Position numbers and translations under genes: made by a program. A DNA stretch of 35,580 nucleotides from an uncultured Clostridia bacterium (GTDB taxonomy: Bacteria > Bacillota > Clostridia > Oscillospirales > Acutalibacteraceae): the NCBI GenBank assembly GCA_945983355.1, contig CAMFSU010000041.1:1-35580 (forward strand), written 5' to 3'. Shown in pieces: positions 1 through 8,246 of the stretch. How positions within the stretch are numbered: the first letter of the stretch is position 1; each line of letters opens with the position of its first letter. Below the pieces are notes generated by a model. The model saw nothing but the letters and a program-made list of their open reading frames with translations. It ran no database searches and had not been told where the DNA came from.

Positions 1-28
1 ACGAGTTCGAATCTCGTACGGGTCACCA
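1..28 (+). tRNA. 3' end of a tRNA gene (cut by window edge)
   Basis: Positions 1-17 form a T arm (ACGAG stem, TTCGAAT loop, CTCGT stem). They are followed by the 3' acceptor strand ACGGGTC, discriminator A and an encoded CCA at 26-28. The anticodon lies outside the window, so identity cannot be read. An acceptor of this type is common in clostridial tRNA-Lys, but that is only a guess. Confidence 0.9.
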
Positions 29-30
29 AG

Positions 31-62
31 AAAAAACCACGTTCTTACGAACGTGGTTTTTT
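31..62 (+). terminator. Rho-independent terminator of the tRNA
   Basis: A 14-bp perfect stem (AAAAAACCACGTTC with its complement) closes a TTAC loop and ends in a T run, three bases after the tRNA CCA end. The A run on the other side would let it work in both directions. Confidence 0.85.
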
Positions 63-131
63 CAATGAAATTCACCTTACAGCGAGTGAAAGCAAGATAT
101 TTCATTTTGTTTATTATATAGTAGAATTTAG

Positions 132-158
132 CAACCCACACTATTTTTGTGTGGGTTG
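132..158 (-). terminator. Hairpin after the PHP-domain gene
   Basis: A 10-bp stem CAACCCACAC/GTGTGGGTTG with a 7-nt AT loop lies just beyond the stop of the PHP gene. The better T run (TTTTGTT) is on the plus side; on the minus strand the tail is only TAAATTC-like. A bidirectional or weak terminator is likely. Confidence 0.5.
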
Positions 159-163
159 TTTTG

Positions 164-844
164 TTATTCTCCCAAATAAAGCTTAAAATCATTATTTTTA
201 AGCACGGTTACAAGCTGGTCTATGGTTTTAATTCTTTCATTTGTCATAATACCAAAGGTTGCATTAAAATTTATTTGGTGCTTGTCACCGCCCGCAATAA
301 TAATTTTTCCGCTATCTTTGAAGGTGTTTATGGCACGCTCATCATCCTCAATGGTGTTGCCGTGGTTGTAGCATTCAATACCGTCAACAAAGCTTAAGTC
401 AGGCATTTCGTAAGGGTTTGGTATATAAAATCGGTTTCTAAAAGGGTGGGCATAAGCTATAAAGCCACCGTTTTCACGCACCGCCTTCGACCAAAGAGCA
501 ATGTCTCGTTCTTTTAGCTGTGGGTTTTCCATTAAAAATTCGGGCGAAAGGCCATAAGCCAGACATTCTTTGCCGGGGGCATAGGGCTGTTCAACACCGA
601 AAAGCAGGTCAAAATCAAGCTCTTTTGCGGTTTCAAGAGCAGTGTAATAATCCTTAGAATATTCTTTAACCCACTCTTTCCACGGGAGTGAACGGTCAAC
701 ACCTGATGAGCCGTGATAAAAATGGTTGGTTAAAACAAGGCCCGAAAAACCAAGTTCTTTATACCTTTTTACCATTTCAGATGCACTGTTTTTCCCACAT
801 GCGCTCGATGGCGAAGAATGAACATGCAAGTCATATTTATACAT
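164..844 (-). CDS. PHP-domain metal-dependent phosphoesterase
   Basis: A 226-residue protein starting MYKYDLHVHSS. The HxH motif of the PHP (polymerase and histidinol phosphatase) fold is at residues 6-8. Further metal-ligand candidates follow: TNHFYHG near residue 40, GVEQPY, AYAHPFRN and AGGDKHQ near the end. The family hydrolyses phosphoesters with two or three metal ions; the substrate cannot be told. The longer open frame (to 889) is rejected because AAGGAG lies 8 nt before the ATG at 844. That site overlaps the stop codon of the upstream EamA gene, so the two are translationally coupled. No signal peptide is seen, so it is cytoplasmic. It could be a histidinol-phosphatase relative, but there is no his gene nearby. 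Confidence 0.85.
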   Translation of the reverse strand: MYKYDLHVHSSPSSACGKNSASEMVKRYKELGFSGLVLTNHFYHGSSGVDRSLPWKEWVKEYSKDYYTALETAKELDFDLLFGVEQPYAPGKECLAYGLSPEFLMENPQLKERDIALWSKAVRENGGFIAYAHPFRNRFYIPNPYEMPDLSFVDGIECYNHGNTIEDDERAINTFKDSGKIIIAGGDKHQINFNATFGIMTNERIKTIDQLVTVLKNNDFKLYLGE

Positions 845-848
845 AAAA

Positions 849-1790
849 TTACTCCTTATTTGGTGTAAAAGTGTTGACGCCAAACACACCTAAAATAATA
901 ATACCGCAAAGTAAAAACTGCCAAATATTAAAGCTTTCTTTCAAAATTAAAACACCTGCAATTACTGTTACAACGGTGATTATATTAGAGAAAGAGGATG
1001 ACTGCACAGCGGGTATTTTTGAGGTTGAAAAGTTGTATAAAAGAAAGGCCAAAACCGAAGAAATTACCGCTAAATAAATGATGGAAATTATAAAATTCAC
1101 ACTTTGAAAAGCCGATACAACTTCGGTAAAATATTGCCCTTTCAAGACAAAAACAGCAATTAAATTAAAGCCGATTACACCGCATAAAAACATAATATAA
1201 GTGCGTTCAAAGGCGGTAAATTTTTTCGATTCGCTGCGGCTTAAAATGTTGAAAACTGCTGCCGACAAAACCGCTAAAACAAGCAAAATTATGCCTAAAA
1301 AATAGCTTTTTTTGCCATTGTTTGAAATGATGCTTATTACCAAAATTGCAGCGATTGAAAGTATGGTGCAAAGCTTTTGCAAAAGGGTGGATTTTTCCTT
1401 TAAAAACACTGCTGCCAAAAGCATAACCGCAACTGGCACAAGCGCAATTATAACGCCCGATAGGGCAGAGGACACAAGCGACAGGCCGTAAAGCTCGAAA
1501 ATGAAATGAAGCAGGGGCTGTGCAATGCTCATGATAATAAGCTTTGTTTTTGGTTTGCCCTTTAAATTTATTTTGAATTTTTTGGTGAGTAAAAGCAAAT
1601 TTAAGGTTAGAAAAGCCACCGTAAAGCGAACGCTTAAAATAACCAGCGGGTGGGCAATTTGCAATGCGGTTTTAGAAAAAATAAAGCTAAAACCAAAGAT
1701 TAAATTTGCAAGCAGAGCACACAGTGTGCCAACAGTTTTATTTTTTGACAAAATGGTAATTTCTCCAATCATTTTTTTGAATTTTACCAT
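849..1790 (-). CDS. DMT-superfamily (EamA) transporter
   Basis: About 300 residues with around ten hydrophobic helices in two homologous halves, typical of EamA permeases of the drug/metabolite transporter superfamily. The first helix has the usual ANLIFGFSFIFSK pattern. The substrate is unknown; members export amino acids, sugars or drugs. The start is uncertain. The ATG at 1790 and the in-frame ATG at 1772 have no ribosome site, whereas a TTG at 1751 (giving MSKNKTVG...) has GGAG 11 nt upstream and gives the usual family length. It is transcribed with the PHP gene, whose ribosome site it overlaps. Confidence 0.85.
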   Translation of the reverse strand: MVKFKKMIGEITILSKNKTVGTLCALLANLIFGFSFIFSKTALQIAHPLVILSVRFTVAFLTLNLLLLTKKFKINLKGKPKTKLIIMSIAQPLLHFIFELYGLSLVSSALSGVIIALVPVAVMLLAAVFLKEKSTLLQKLCTILSIAAILVISIISNNGKKSYFLGIILLVLAVLSAAVFNILSRSESKKFTAFERTYIMFLCGVIGFNLIAVFVLKGQYFTEVVSAFQSVNFIISIIYLAVISSVLAFLLYNFSTSKIPAVQSSSFSNIITVVTVIAGVLILKESFNIWQFLLCGIIILGVFGVNTFTPNKE

Positions 1791-1858
1791 ATTTTTCAGG
1801 ATTTTTTAATAAACATTTTCATTTTGTAATTTTTTTGTAACTTTTTTGCAATTTTATC

Positions 1859-1887
1859 TTGCAAAACAGGGCGATTTTGTGTACAAT
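1859..1887 (+). promoter_or_regulatory. Sigma-A-type promoter of the PucR-like gene
   Basis: TTGCAA (1859-1864), a 17-nt spacer and TACAAT (1882-1887). A second TATAAT at 1895-1900 has no matching -35. The region separates the divergent EamA and PucR-like genes. Confidence 0.6.
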
Positions 1888-1930
1888 AAATTTGTATAAT
1901 TATAATTATTATTAAGGATGTGTTCTTTAA

Positions 1931-3004
1931 ATGGCTAATCGTCTTTTTCAAGGTGTAATTCATCAAATGAAGGATTGTATTGACAGACCCTTTGGTGTTA
2001 TTGATGAAAATTTCACAGTTACCGCTTCAAGCGATTTGTCAAAGATAGGGGAAACTATCCCTGCTTTTAATCTTACAAACGAGCTTTGTACCGAAAATGG
2101 ATATACATACAAAACTCTTGGCGCAAATCAAGGCATCAGCTATTCTGTATTTGTTGAGGGTGATGATGTTTTAGCAGGCAAATACGCTTCAATTTTGGCA
2201 GTTGCTTTTGCAAATGTTAAATTCTATTATGACGAAAAATATGACCGTGGTAACTTTATCAAAAACATTATTTTGGACAATATCTTGCCCGGTGATATTT
2301 ACATAAAAGCACGTGAGCTTTATTTTAACAACGATGTTTCCCGCACCGTTATAATCATCCGAGCTGTTGAAGCAAACGATGTTTCAATTTATGATGTAAT
2401 TCAAAATCTTTTCCCCGACAAGGCAAAGGATTTTGTCATCAGCATTAACGAAACCGACATCGCCTTGGTTAAAGAAACCGCACAGGGAATTGAACCGAAA
2501 ACCATTGAAAAAATGGCAGCAACAATTGTTGACACCCTTTCGGGCGAGTTTTATACACGGGTTGTTATCGGCATAGGTACAACCGTTTCTAACCTTAAAG
2601 ATTTGGCTCGTTCCTTCAAAGAAGCACAGGCCGCTTTAGAGGTTGGCAAGGTGTTCGATACCGAAAAAACTATCGTTTCGTATGACAATCTTGGTATTGC
2701 TCGCATTATTTATCAGCTTCCCACAACCCTGTGTGAAACATTTTTAAGGGAAATATTTAAGCGTGGCTCTATTGAAAGTCTTGACGGTGAAACACTTTTC
2801 ACAATTCAGCGTTTCTTTGAAAACAACCTCAATGTTTCAGAAACCTCAAGAAAATTGTTTGTTCACCGCAACACCTTGGTTTATCGCCTTGAAAAGATTA
2901 AGAAGATTACCGGTCTTGATTTAAGAGAATTTGACCACGCAATTATCTTTAAAATCGCTTTAATGGTTAACAAATATTTAAAGAGCAACCCAATTAAATA
3001 CTAA
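1931..3004 (+). CDS. PucR/CdaR-type helix-turn-helix regulator
   Basis: A 357-residue soluble protein. The last 60 residues (NVSETSRKLFVHRNTLVYRL..) are the Fis-like helix-turn-helix found at the C-terminus of PucR and CdaR regulators. The middle (about 170-270) resembles the GGDEF-like linker of the same family (VVIGIGTTVSNLKDL). The N-terminal third has no recognised sensor domain. It is encoded 22 nt before ftsE on the same strand, with no terminator between, so it may share a transcript with the division genes. Its ligand is unknown. The start ATG follows AAGGATG at a longer than ideal distance; no better start is seen. Confidence 0.8.
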   Translation: MANRLFQGVIHQMKDCIDRPFGVIDENFTVTASSDLSKIGETIPAFNLTNELCTENGYTYKTLGANQGISYSVFVEGDDVLAGKYASILAVAFANVKFYYDEKYDRGNFIKNIILDNILPGDIYIKARELYFNNDVSRTVIIIRAVEANDVSIYDVIQNLFPDKAKDFVISINETDIALVKETAQGIEPKTIEKMAATIVDTLSGEFYTRVVIGIGTTVSNLKDLARSFKEAQAALEVGKVFDTEKTIVSYDNLGIARIIYQLPTTLCETFLREIFKRGSIESLDGETLFTIQRFFENNLNVSETSRKLFVHRNTLVYRLEKIKKITGLDLREFDHAIIFKIALMVNKYLKSNPIKY

Positions 3005-3026
3005 TTTTTTTAAAAGGAATTTTTAA

Positions 3027-3743
3027 ATGGAAAACTTTCAGCAGTTTACTGAACAAAATGTTAAGCCGATTATTGAGTTTCGCGGCGTGTCTAAAACCTA
3101 CCAAACCGGCACCCACGCGCTCGATGATGTTAATATTAAAATAAACAACGGCGAGTTTGTATTTGTGGTTGGCTCTTCGGGTGCAGGGAAAAGTACCTTT
3201 ATGAAGCTTATAATGCGTGAAGAAAAGGCAAACACAGGCAAAATTACCGTTAACGGCTTTGACCTTACAAAAATGAAGCGAAAGGATGTTCCAATGCTTC
3301 GCAGAACAATGGGCATTGTTTTTCAGGACTTTCGCCTTATCCCTACAATGAATGTATTCGACAATGTTGCATTTGCAATGCGTGTTGTCGGTGCTGATGG
3401 CAGGGACATTCGTAAAGAGGTTTCAAAAGCACTTGCAAAGGTTGGCCTTGGTCACAAGGCACGCTCAATGCCTAATCAGCTTTCGGGCGGTGAGCAGCAG
3501 CGTGTCGGTCTTGCCCGCGCACTTGTAAATTCACCTGACCTTATCATTGCGGACGAGCCCACAGGCAATGTTGACCCCAATATGTCTTATGAAATCGTTT
3601 CGCTTTTAACCGAAATTAACCGAAAGGGTACAACCATTTTAATGGTAACCCACGACCACAACCTTGTGCGCGATTTTCAGCACCGTGTAATTATGCTTGA
3701 TAGCGGCAAAATTGTGGCAGACAATGTTGGAGGTGATATTTAA
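3027..3743 (+). CDS. ftsE: Cell-division ABC-transporter ATPase FtsE
   Basis: A 238-residue ABC ATPase. Walker [10 protein letters not shown] is at residues 49-57, the Q-loop near 100, the signature LSGGEQQR at 152-159, Walker B DLIIADEP at 171-178 and the switch His at 209. FtsE pairs with the membrane protein FtsX at the inner face of the membrane and, by ATP hydrolysis, switches on a peptidoglycan hydrolase outside. The stop and the ftsX start share a base (TAATG), and an M23 peptidase follows, which is the classical partner arrangement. There are about 13 extra N-terminal residues compared with common FtsE. AAAAGGAA precedes the ATG. Confidence 0.95.
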   Translation: MENFQQFTEQNVKPIIEFRGVSKTYQTGTHALDDVNIKINNGEFVFVVGSSGAGKSTFMKLIMREEKANTGKITVNGFDLTKMKRKDVPMLRRTMGIVFQDFRLIPTMNVFDNVAFAMRVVGADGRDIRKEVSKALAKVGLGHKARSMPNQLSGGEQQRVGLARALVNSPDLIIADEPTGNVDPNMSYEIVSLLTEINRKGTTILMVTHDHNLVRDFQHRVIMLDSGKIVADNVGGDI

Positions 3744-4789
3744 TGAAACTTTCAAGTATTAAATATCTCGCCTTCGAGGGTGTGCGAAATACCTGGGCAA
3801 ACCGCCTTATGACATTGGCATCGGTTGGCGTTTTGGTGGCTTGTATGACCATTATGGGTCTTGCAGTGTTAATTTCTGAAAATGTCAATCTTGCTATCGG
3901 CAATTTGGAGGAGCAGAATGTCGTTATCGTTTCTATGAAGGACTATAATTGGGCGCTTTATGAAAACGATGAAAAGGATGATACAGCAAGCGCTACCCAA
4001 AGCACTGCCGAAAGCGGCGCCGAAAATACCACCCAAACCCCAGCGGGTGATAAAAACGGTATTAAAGAAACTGACTATATCATTCACGATGAAAAAGAAG
4101 CAAAGGCACTGTGTGCTGAAATTGAGAAGCTTGATAATGTTTTAAATGCCGTATATGTTTCAAGTGAAAAGGGGCTTGAAGATGCCAAGCATTTAATACC
4201 CGATGATATGAAGGATGACTTTGCTTTTCTTGATGAAGAAAACCCAATGTCCTGTGCGGCAAAGGTTACAATGCGTGATATGGCAAAGTTTGATGAAACA
4301 ATAAGGCAAATTGAGAAGCTTGAGGGTGTTGCTTCAATCACCTCACAAAGTGAAATGGCAAACACCATAAATGCTTTGAAAAAGGGTATCGGCGTTGCGG
4401 GCTTTTGGATTATTGCAATTTTGGTTATCATCTCCCTTGTAATTGTTTCAAACACAATTCGTATTACAATGTACAGCCGTAAGCTTGAAATCAGTATTAT
4501 GAAGGCGGTCGGCGCAACCGACGCTTTTGTAAGAATTCCCTTTGTGGTTGAGGGTATGATAATCGGCTTAATTTCCGCCGTTATTTCAGAGGTTTTACTT
4601 TACTTCTGCTACCGCATCGCAACCGAAACCATTGTTAAATCGCTTGGCACTGTTGTGAAATACGGCGATATGGCATTTATCCTCTTCCTTATGTTTGCGG
4701 CAATTGGTGTATTTGCAGGCGTTATAGGCAGTGCAATTATGATTGGCAAATACTTAAAGCACGAGGGCAGCGAATTTGCGGCAATATAA
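3743..4789 (+). CDS. ftsX: Cell-division membrane protein FtsX
   Basis: 348 residues with the FtsX layout. There is a cytoplasmic N-terminus, a first helix near 22-45, an extracellular domain to about 210, then three helices (near 213-235, 268-292 and 310-335). The extracellular domain carries a Ser/Thr/Ala/Glu-rich low-complexity stretch at about 74-106 that looks like a flexible insert. FtsX passes the FtsE ATPase cycle to an extracellular murein hydrolase, here very likely the M23 protein encoded next. It overlaps ftsE by one base, so the two are coupled. Confidence 0.93.
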   Translation: MKLSSIKYLAFEGVRNTWANRLMTLASVGVLVACMTIMGLAVLISENVNLAIGNLEEQNVVIVSMKDYNWALYENDEKDDTASATQSTAESGAENTTQTPAGDKNGIKETDYIIHDEKEAKALCAEIEKLDNVLNAVYVSSEKGLEDAKHLIPDDMKDDFAFLDEENPMSCAAKVTMRDMAKFDETIRQIEKLEGVASITSQSEMANTINALKKGIGVAGFWIIAILVIISLVIVSNTIRITMYSRKLEISIMKAVGATDAFVRIPFVVEGMIIGLISAVISEVLLYFCYRIATETIVKSLGTVVKYGDMAFILFLMFAAIGVFAGVIGSAIMIGKYLKHEGSEFAAI

Positions 4790-4812
4790 CTTAAACCTTT
4801 TAGGAGATTTAA

Positions 4813-6042
4813 ATGAAACAAAAACTTTTCAAACTTTTATCGCTTGTTTTAATAGTTGTTGTAATCAGCGGTACTGCTGTGATGTCTTCAACTCCTGTAA
4901 GCGCTAAATCGGCTTCTGAAATTCAAAAGGAAATTGATGCGCTTGAAAAGGAATCATCAAAGCTTCAAGCCGAAATTAATCAGCTTAAAAAGGATAAAAA
5001 CGAACAAAAAAAGCTTAAAGATAAAATTGAAAGCAAAATGGAGGTTGTTAATAACAGGATAAATGCCTGCAACCAACAAATTGCTGCTATCAATAAACAA
5101 ATTGATGATAACAAAGCAGCTATCGAAGCAAATAATAAGCAAATTGAAGCTGATAAAGAAAAATTTAAAAGGCGTCTTCGCGCCGTTCAAATGAGTAATA
5201 CCGGCAGCAATTTGCAAATTCTTTTGGGCGCAAAAAGCTTTTCTGAATTTTTGCAGCTTGCTCGCCTTACTGCCTCCATTTCCGCAAAGGATAAAAAAAT
5301 GATGGAGGATATTGCGGCTGAAATTCAGCGCCTTAACAAAAAAATCGAAGAAAACAACAAGCTTTTGGAGGAGCAATCAGCCATAAAGGCCGAAATTGCC
5401 AAGGACCAAGAAAAGCTTCAAGCCGATGCTAACGAAATTCAAAAGGTTATCAATTCTATAAATAAGGAACAAAGCGCAACCCAGTCTGACAAAAATGCCG
5501 TTGACCGCGAGCTTCAACAAATGGAGGCCGACCTCAACCAAATTTTATACGGCAGTGCGGCAGGTAATATTGCAAACGACGGTAAATTCTTGTGGCCCAC
5601 TACCACAAGACGTATTTCATCATACTTTGGCAGCCGTTGGGGAAGAATGCATAACGGTGTCGATATTTCTAACGGTCAATACGGTATACCGGTTTATGCA
5701 ATAGCTGACGGCGAGGTTTACATTTGCGTTAAATCCTGCAAGCATAACTATGGTAAAAAGCCCCTTAAAACCTGTTGTGGCAGTGGTTACGGCAACTATG
5801 TAGCTATCGACCATGGTGCTTACAAGGGTGACCCGAATGTAAAAATAAAAGCATATTATGCACATATGGGCAGTGTTACCGTTTCTAACGGTGCCCGCGT
5901 TAAGAAAGGACAAATAATCGGTTATCTTGGCTCTACAGGTCGTTCAACCGGTCCACACTTACACTTTGGTATGATTAGGTCCACAAAAAATGCTAATGGC
6001 AAGTGGGTAGATACTTGGAAGGACCCAATGGGATTTTTCTAA
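4813..6042 (+). CDS. Coiled-coil M23 (LytM) murein endopeptidase
   Basis: 409 residues: a signal peptide (about 1-31, ending PVSA), a long Lys/Glu/Gln-rich coiled coil (about 33-245) and an M23 domain (about 265-400). The zinc ligands are visible: H280 and D284 in HNGVD, H351 and the HLH motif at H382/H384. This is the EnvC/PcsB/CwlO-like plan, in which FtsX grips the coiled coil to activate cutting of peptide cross-links during division. Its place 23 nt after ftsX supports that. Unusual is an insert at about 305-322 with four cysteines (C305, C309, C321, C322) between the first metal motif and the core. An EnvC-like, catalytically inactive role is unlikely because the ligands are kept. Confidence 0.9.
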   Translation: MKQKLFKLLSLVLIVVVISGTAVMSSTPVSAKSASEIQKEIDALEKESSKLQAEINQLKKDKNEQKKLKDKIESKMEVVNNRINACNQQIAAINKQIDDNKAAIEANNKQIEADKEKFKRRLRAVQMSNTGSNLQILLGAKSFSEFLQLARLTASISAKDKKMMEDIAAEIQRLNKKIEENNKLLEEQSAIKAEIAKDQEKLQADANEIQKVINSINKEQSATQSDKNAVDRELQQMEADLNQILYGSAAGNIANDGKFLWPTTTRRISSYFGSRWGRMHNGVDISNGQYGIPVYAIADGEVYICVKSCKHNYGKKPLKTCCGSGYGNYVAIDHGAYKGDPNVKIKAYYAHMGSVTVSNGARVKKGQIIGYLGSTGRSTGPHLHFGMIRSTKNANGKWVDTWKDPMGFF

Positions 6043-6047
6043 AAAAT

Positions 6048-6072
6048 AAAGGCCACCTTTTCGGTGGCTTTT
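6048..6072 (+). terminator. Terminator after the ftsEX-M23 cluster
   Basis: GCCACC/GGTGGC stem with a TTTTC loop, extended by a G-T pair and three A-T pairs, and followed by TTTT. Confidence 0.75.
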
Positions 6073-6090
6073 ATAGTGAGAGGTGTTTTT

Positions 6091-6372
6091 ATGCAAGAAA
6101 ATCTATTGTCGGCTGAAATGGAAATGGGCTCGAAAATTATCGGCAAGGCGGTTATCGAGGCAACCAAAATAAGTGCCGTTATAACTGATAGAAACCCCGA
6201 AAACTGCAAAGAGCTTGTTAATTTAATATTTGGCAGATGTGAAATTTTAAAGGCCGAAATTTTGGCAATTTGCAAAAGCGAGGTTAACTTCGAGCAAAAG
6301 GAAAATTTAATGTTGGCTGAACAAGCTGCCGCTACTGATTATTTTAACAGTATTTTGGCACAAATTTGTTAA
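6091..6372 (+). CDS. Small protein of unknown function
   Basis: A 93-residue, mostly helical, acidic protein (MQENLLSAEMEM...) with no signal peptide, membrane segment or recognised motif. It contains three cysteines in the second half, and a fourth is the next-to-last part of the C-terminus (QIC). I do not recognise the family. The ATG at 6091 is chosen over an upstream one at 6064 because GAGAGGTG stands just before it and the earlier start lies inside the terminator. It sits alone between the division cluster terminator and the promoter of the GGGtGRT operon. Confidence 0.6.
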   Translation: MQENLLSAEMEMGSKIIGKAVIEATKISAVITDRNPENCKELVNLIFGRCEILKAEILAICKSEVNFEQKENLMLAEQAAATDYFNSILAQIC

Positions 6373-6391
6373 AAAACTATCACAATGACTA

Positions 6392-6420
6392 TTGTTTTTT
6401 AATGTCGTTTTTGATATAAT
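6392..6420 (+). promoter_or_regulatory. Extended -10 promoter of the NifU-like/GGGtGRT operon
   Basis: TTGTTT (6392-6397), a 17-nt spacer and TATAAT (6415-6420), with TG one base before the -10 (TGATATAAT). This predicts strong expression, as do the near-ideal ribosome sites of both genes. Confidence 0.75.
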
Positions 6421-6449
6421 ATTGTTATATAACCGAAAGGAGTACATAT

Positions 6450-7142
6450 ATGAACTATTCACATGAAGTAGAAAATATGTGTCCTTTAGCAAAAGGCACA
6501 TATCACGGTCCTGCTCCCATTCCGGAGGAGGGCAAATGGGTTCAAGTTAAAGAGGTTAAAGATGTATCAGGCCTTACTCACGGTGTGGGCTGGTGCGCTC
6601 CTCAACAGGGAACCTGTAAATTAACCCTTAATGTTAAAGAGGGTATCATTGAAGAAGCTTTGGTTGAAACACTTGGTTGCTCGGGTATGACTCACTCGGC
6701 TGCTATGGCTTCTGAAATTTTGGTTGGTAAAACCATCCTTGAAGCACTTAATACTGACCTTGTTTGTGACGCTATCAACACCGCAATGCGCGAATTGTTC
6801 TTACAAATCGTTTATGGTCGTACACAAACTGCTTTCTCTGAAGGCGGTCTTCCCATTGGTGCAGGCCTTGAAGACTTGGGTAAGGGTCTTCGTTCACAGG
6901 TTGGTACAACCTTTGCTACAAAGGCAAAGGGCCCACGCTATCTCGAATTGGCTGAGGGTTATATCACCAAAATCGCTATTGACGAAAACGACGCTATCAT
7001 CGGCTATAAGTTTGTTCACCTTGGCAAGATGATGGAAATGATTAAAAAGGGTATGGATGCTAACGAAGCATTAGCAAAGGCAAGCGGTCAGTACGGCCGT
7101 GTTGATGATGCTGCTCGTCTCATCGACCCAAGAGAAGAATAA
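6450..7142 (+). CDS. NifU-like Fe-S scaffold-type protein, partner of GGGtGRT
   Basis: 230 residues. The part from about 45 to 120 resembles the NifU/IscU N-terminal fold: CKLTLNVKEGIIEEA, then LGCSGMTHSAAMASEILVGKTILEAL, comparable to the GCAIA...SS...GKT block of IscU. Cysteines at 11, 49, 56, 77 and 106 could hold a cluster; C77 and C106 sit where scaffold ligands are expected. The C-terminal 100 residues have no recognised domain. AAAGGAG precedes the ATG. The downstream GGGtGRT gene follows after 13 nt. An Fe-S assembly role is inferred from the fold only; its relation to GGGtGRT is unexplained. Confidence 0.75.
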   Translation: MNYSHEVENMCPLAKGTYHGPAPIPEEGKWVQVKEVKDVSGLTHGVGWCAPQQGTCKLTLNVKEGIIEEALVETLGCSGMTHSAAMASEILVGKTILEALNTDLVCDAINTAMRELFLQIVYGRTQTAFSEGGLPIGAGLEDLGKGLRSQVGTTFATKAKGPRYLELAEGYITKIAIDENDAIIGYKFVHLGKMMEMIKKGMDANEALAKASGQYGRVDDAARLIDPREE

Positions 7143-7155
7143 GGAGGAAACAATA

Positions 7156-8157
7156 ATGGCATTATTTGAAAGTTATGACAGAAGAATAAATCAAATTAAC
7201 GCTGAACTTGCAAAGCATGGCATTTCCTCCATTGAAGAGGCAAAGGAAATCTGTGACAAAGCCGGCGTTGACGCTTATAACATTGTTAAGGGTATTCAAC
7301 CTATCTGCTTTGAAAACGCTGCTTGGGCTTATGTTGTAGGTTGTGCTATCGCTATTAAGGACGAAGTTAAGTCTGCTGCTGAAGCCGCCGAAAAAATCGG
7401 TGTTGGTCTTCAGTCTTTCTGCATCCCCGGTTCAGTTGCTGACGACCGTAAGGTTGGTATCGGCCACGGTAATCTCGGCGCAATGCTTTTAAGAGATGAA
7501 ACCAAGTGCTTTGCTTTCCTTGCAGGTCACGAATCATTTGCTGCTGCTGAAGGCGCTATCGGTCTTGCACGCAGCGCAAACAAAGCAAGAAAAGAACCTT
7601 TAAGAGTTGTTCTTAACGGTCTTGGTAAAGACGCTGCTAAGATTATTTCAAGAATTAACGGCTTTACCTATGTTCAAACCAAGTTTGACTATTACACAGG
7701 TGAGCTTACCATCGTTGAAGAAACTGCTTTCTCAAACGGTGAACGTTCAAAGGTTCGTTGCTACGGTGCTGACGATGTTCGCGAAGGCGTTGCTATCATG
7801 CACAAGGAAGGTGTTGACGTTTCTATCACTGGTAACTCAACCAACCCAACCCGCTTCCAACATCCCGTTGCAGGTACTTATAAGAAAGAATGTATCGAAC
7901 AAGGTAAAAAGTACTTCTCAGTTGCATCGGGCGGCGGTACAGGTCGTACACTCCACCCCGACAATATGGCTGCAGGCCCCGCTTCTTACGGTATGACCGA
8001 TACTATGGGTCGTATGCACTCTGACGCTCAGTTTGCAGGTTCTTCTTCCGTTCCTGCTCACGTTGAAATGATGGGTCTTATCGGTGCTGGTAACAACCCC
8101 ATGGTTGGTATGACTGTTGCTTGCGCAGTTGCAGTTAACGAAGCGCTTAATAAATAA
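7156..8157 (+). CDS. GGGtGRT family protein
   Basis: A 333-residue protein carrying the naming motif ASGGGTGRT (motif at 259-265) and the conserved flanks GHGNLGAM, AGHESFAAAEGAIGLARSA and TGNSTNPTRFQHP. The family is known from anaerobes but I know of no assigned function. Glycine-rich loops and repeated His/Asp suggest a nucleotide- or metal-binding enzyme, which is inference only. A perfect AAGGAGG lies 9 nt before the ATG at 7156; a longer frame from 7099 overlaps the upstream gene and has no such site. Codon use is strongly biased (GGT, GCT, AAC), as in highly expressed genes. A strong terminator follows. Confidence 0.85.
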   Translation: MALFESYDRRINQINAELAKHGISSIEEAKEICDKAGVDAYNIVKGIQPICFENAAWAYVVGCAIAIKDEVKSAAEAAEKIGVGLQSFCIPGSVADDRKVGIGHGNLGAMLLRDETKCFAFLAGHESFAAAEGAIGLARSANKARKEPLRVVLNGLGKDAAKIISRINGFTYVQTKFDYYTGELTIVEETAFSNGERSKVRCYGADDVREGVAIMHKEGVDVSITGNSTNPTRFQHPVAGTYKKECIEQGKKYFSVASGGGTGRTLHPDNMAAGPASYGMTDTMGRMHSDAQFAGSSSVPAHVEMMGLIGAGNNPMVGMTVACAVAVNEALNK

Positions 8158-8173
8158 TGCGTAATGCGTAATT

Positions 8174-8210
8174 AAAAGGACTTGAAGATTAAATCTTCAA
8201 GTCCTTTTTT
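8174..8210 (+). terminator. Strong terminator after the GGGtGRT gene
   Basis: A 16-bp perfect stem (AAAAGGACTTGAAGAT and its complement) with a 3-nt loop, followed by a run of Ts. A short TAATGCG tandem repeat precedes it (8157-8170). Confidence 0.92.
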
Positions 8211-8211
8211 C

Positions 8212-8240
8212 TTGCAATTTCAATACATTTATGATATTAT
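8212..8240 (+). promoter_or_regulatory. Promoter of a small structured RNA
   Basis: TTGCAA (8212-8217), a 17-nt spacer and TATTAT (8235-8240) with an extended TGA before the -10. The predicted start is at about 8247, exactly at the base of a long hairpin. Confidence 0.65.
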
Positions 8241-8246
8241 AATTGT

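Noticed and set aside
6382-6395. Short ACAAT/ATTGT hairpin with a T run as terminator of the 93-residue gene
   Set aside because: Only five mostly A-T pairs; it overlaps the next promoter's -35 and is too weak to assert.
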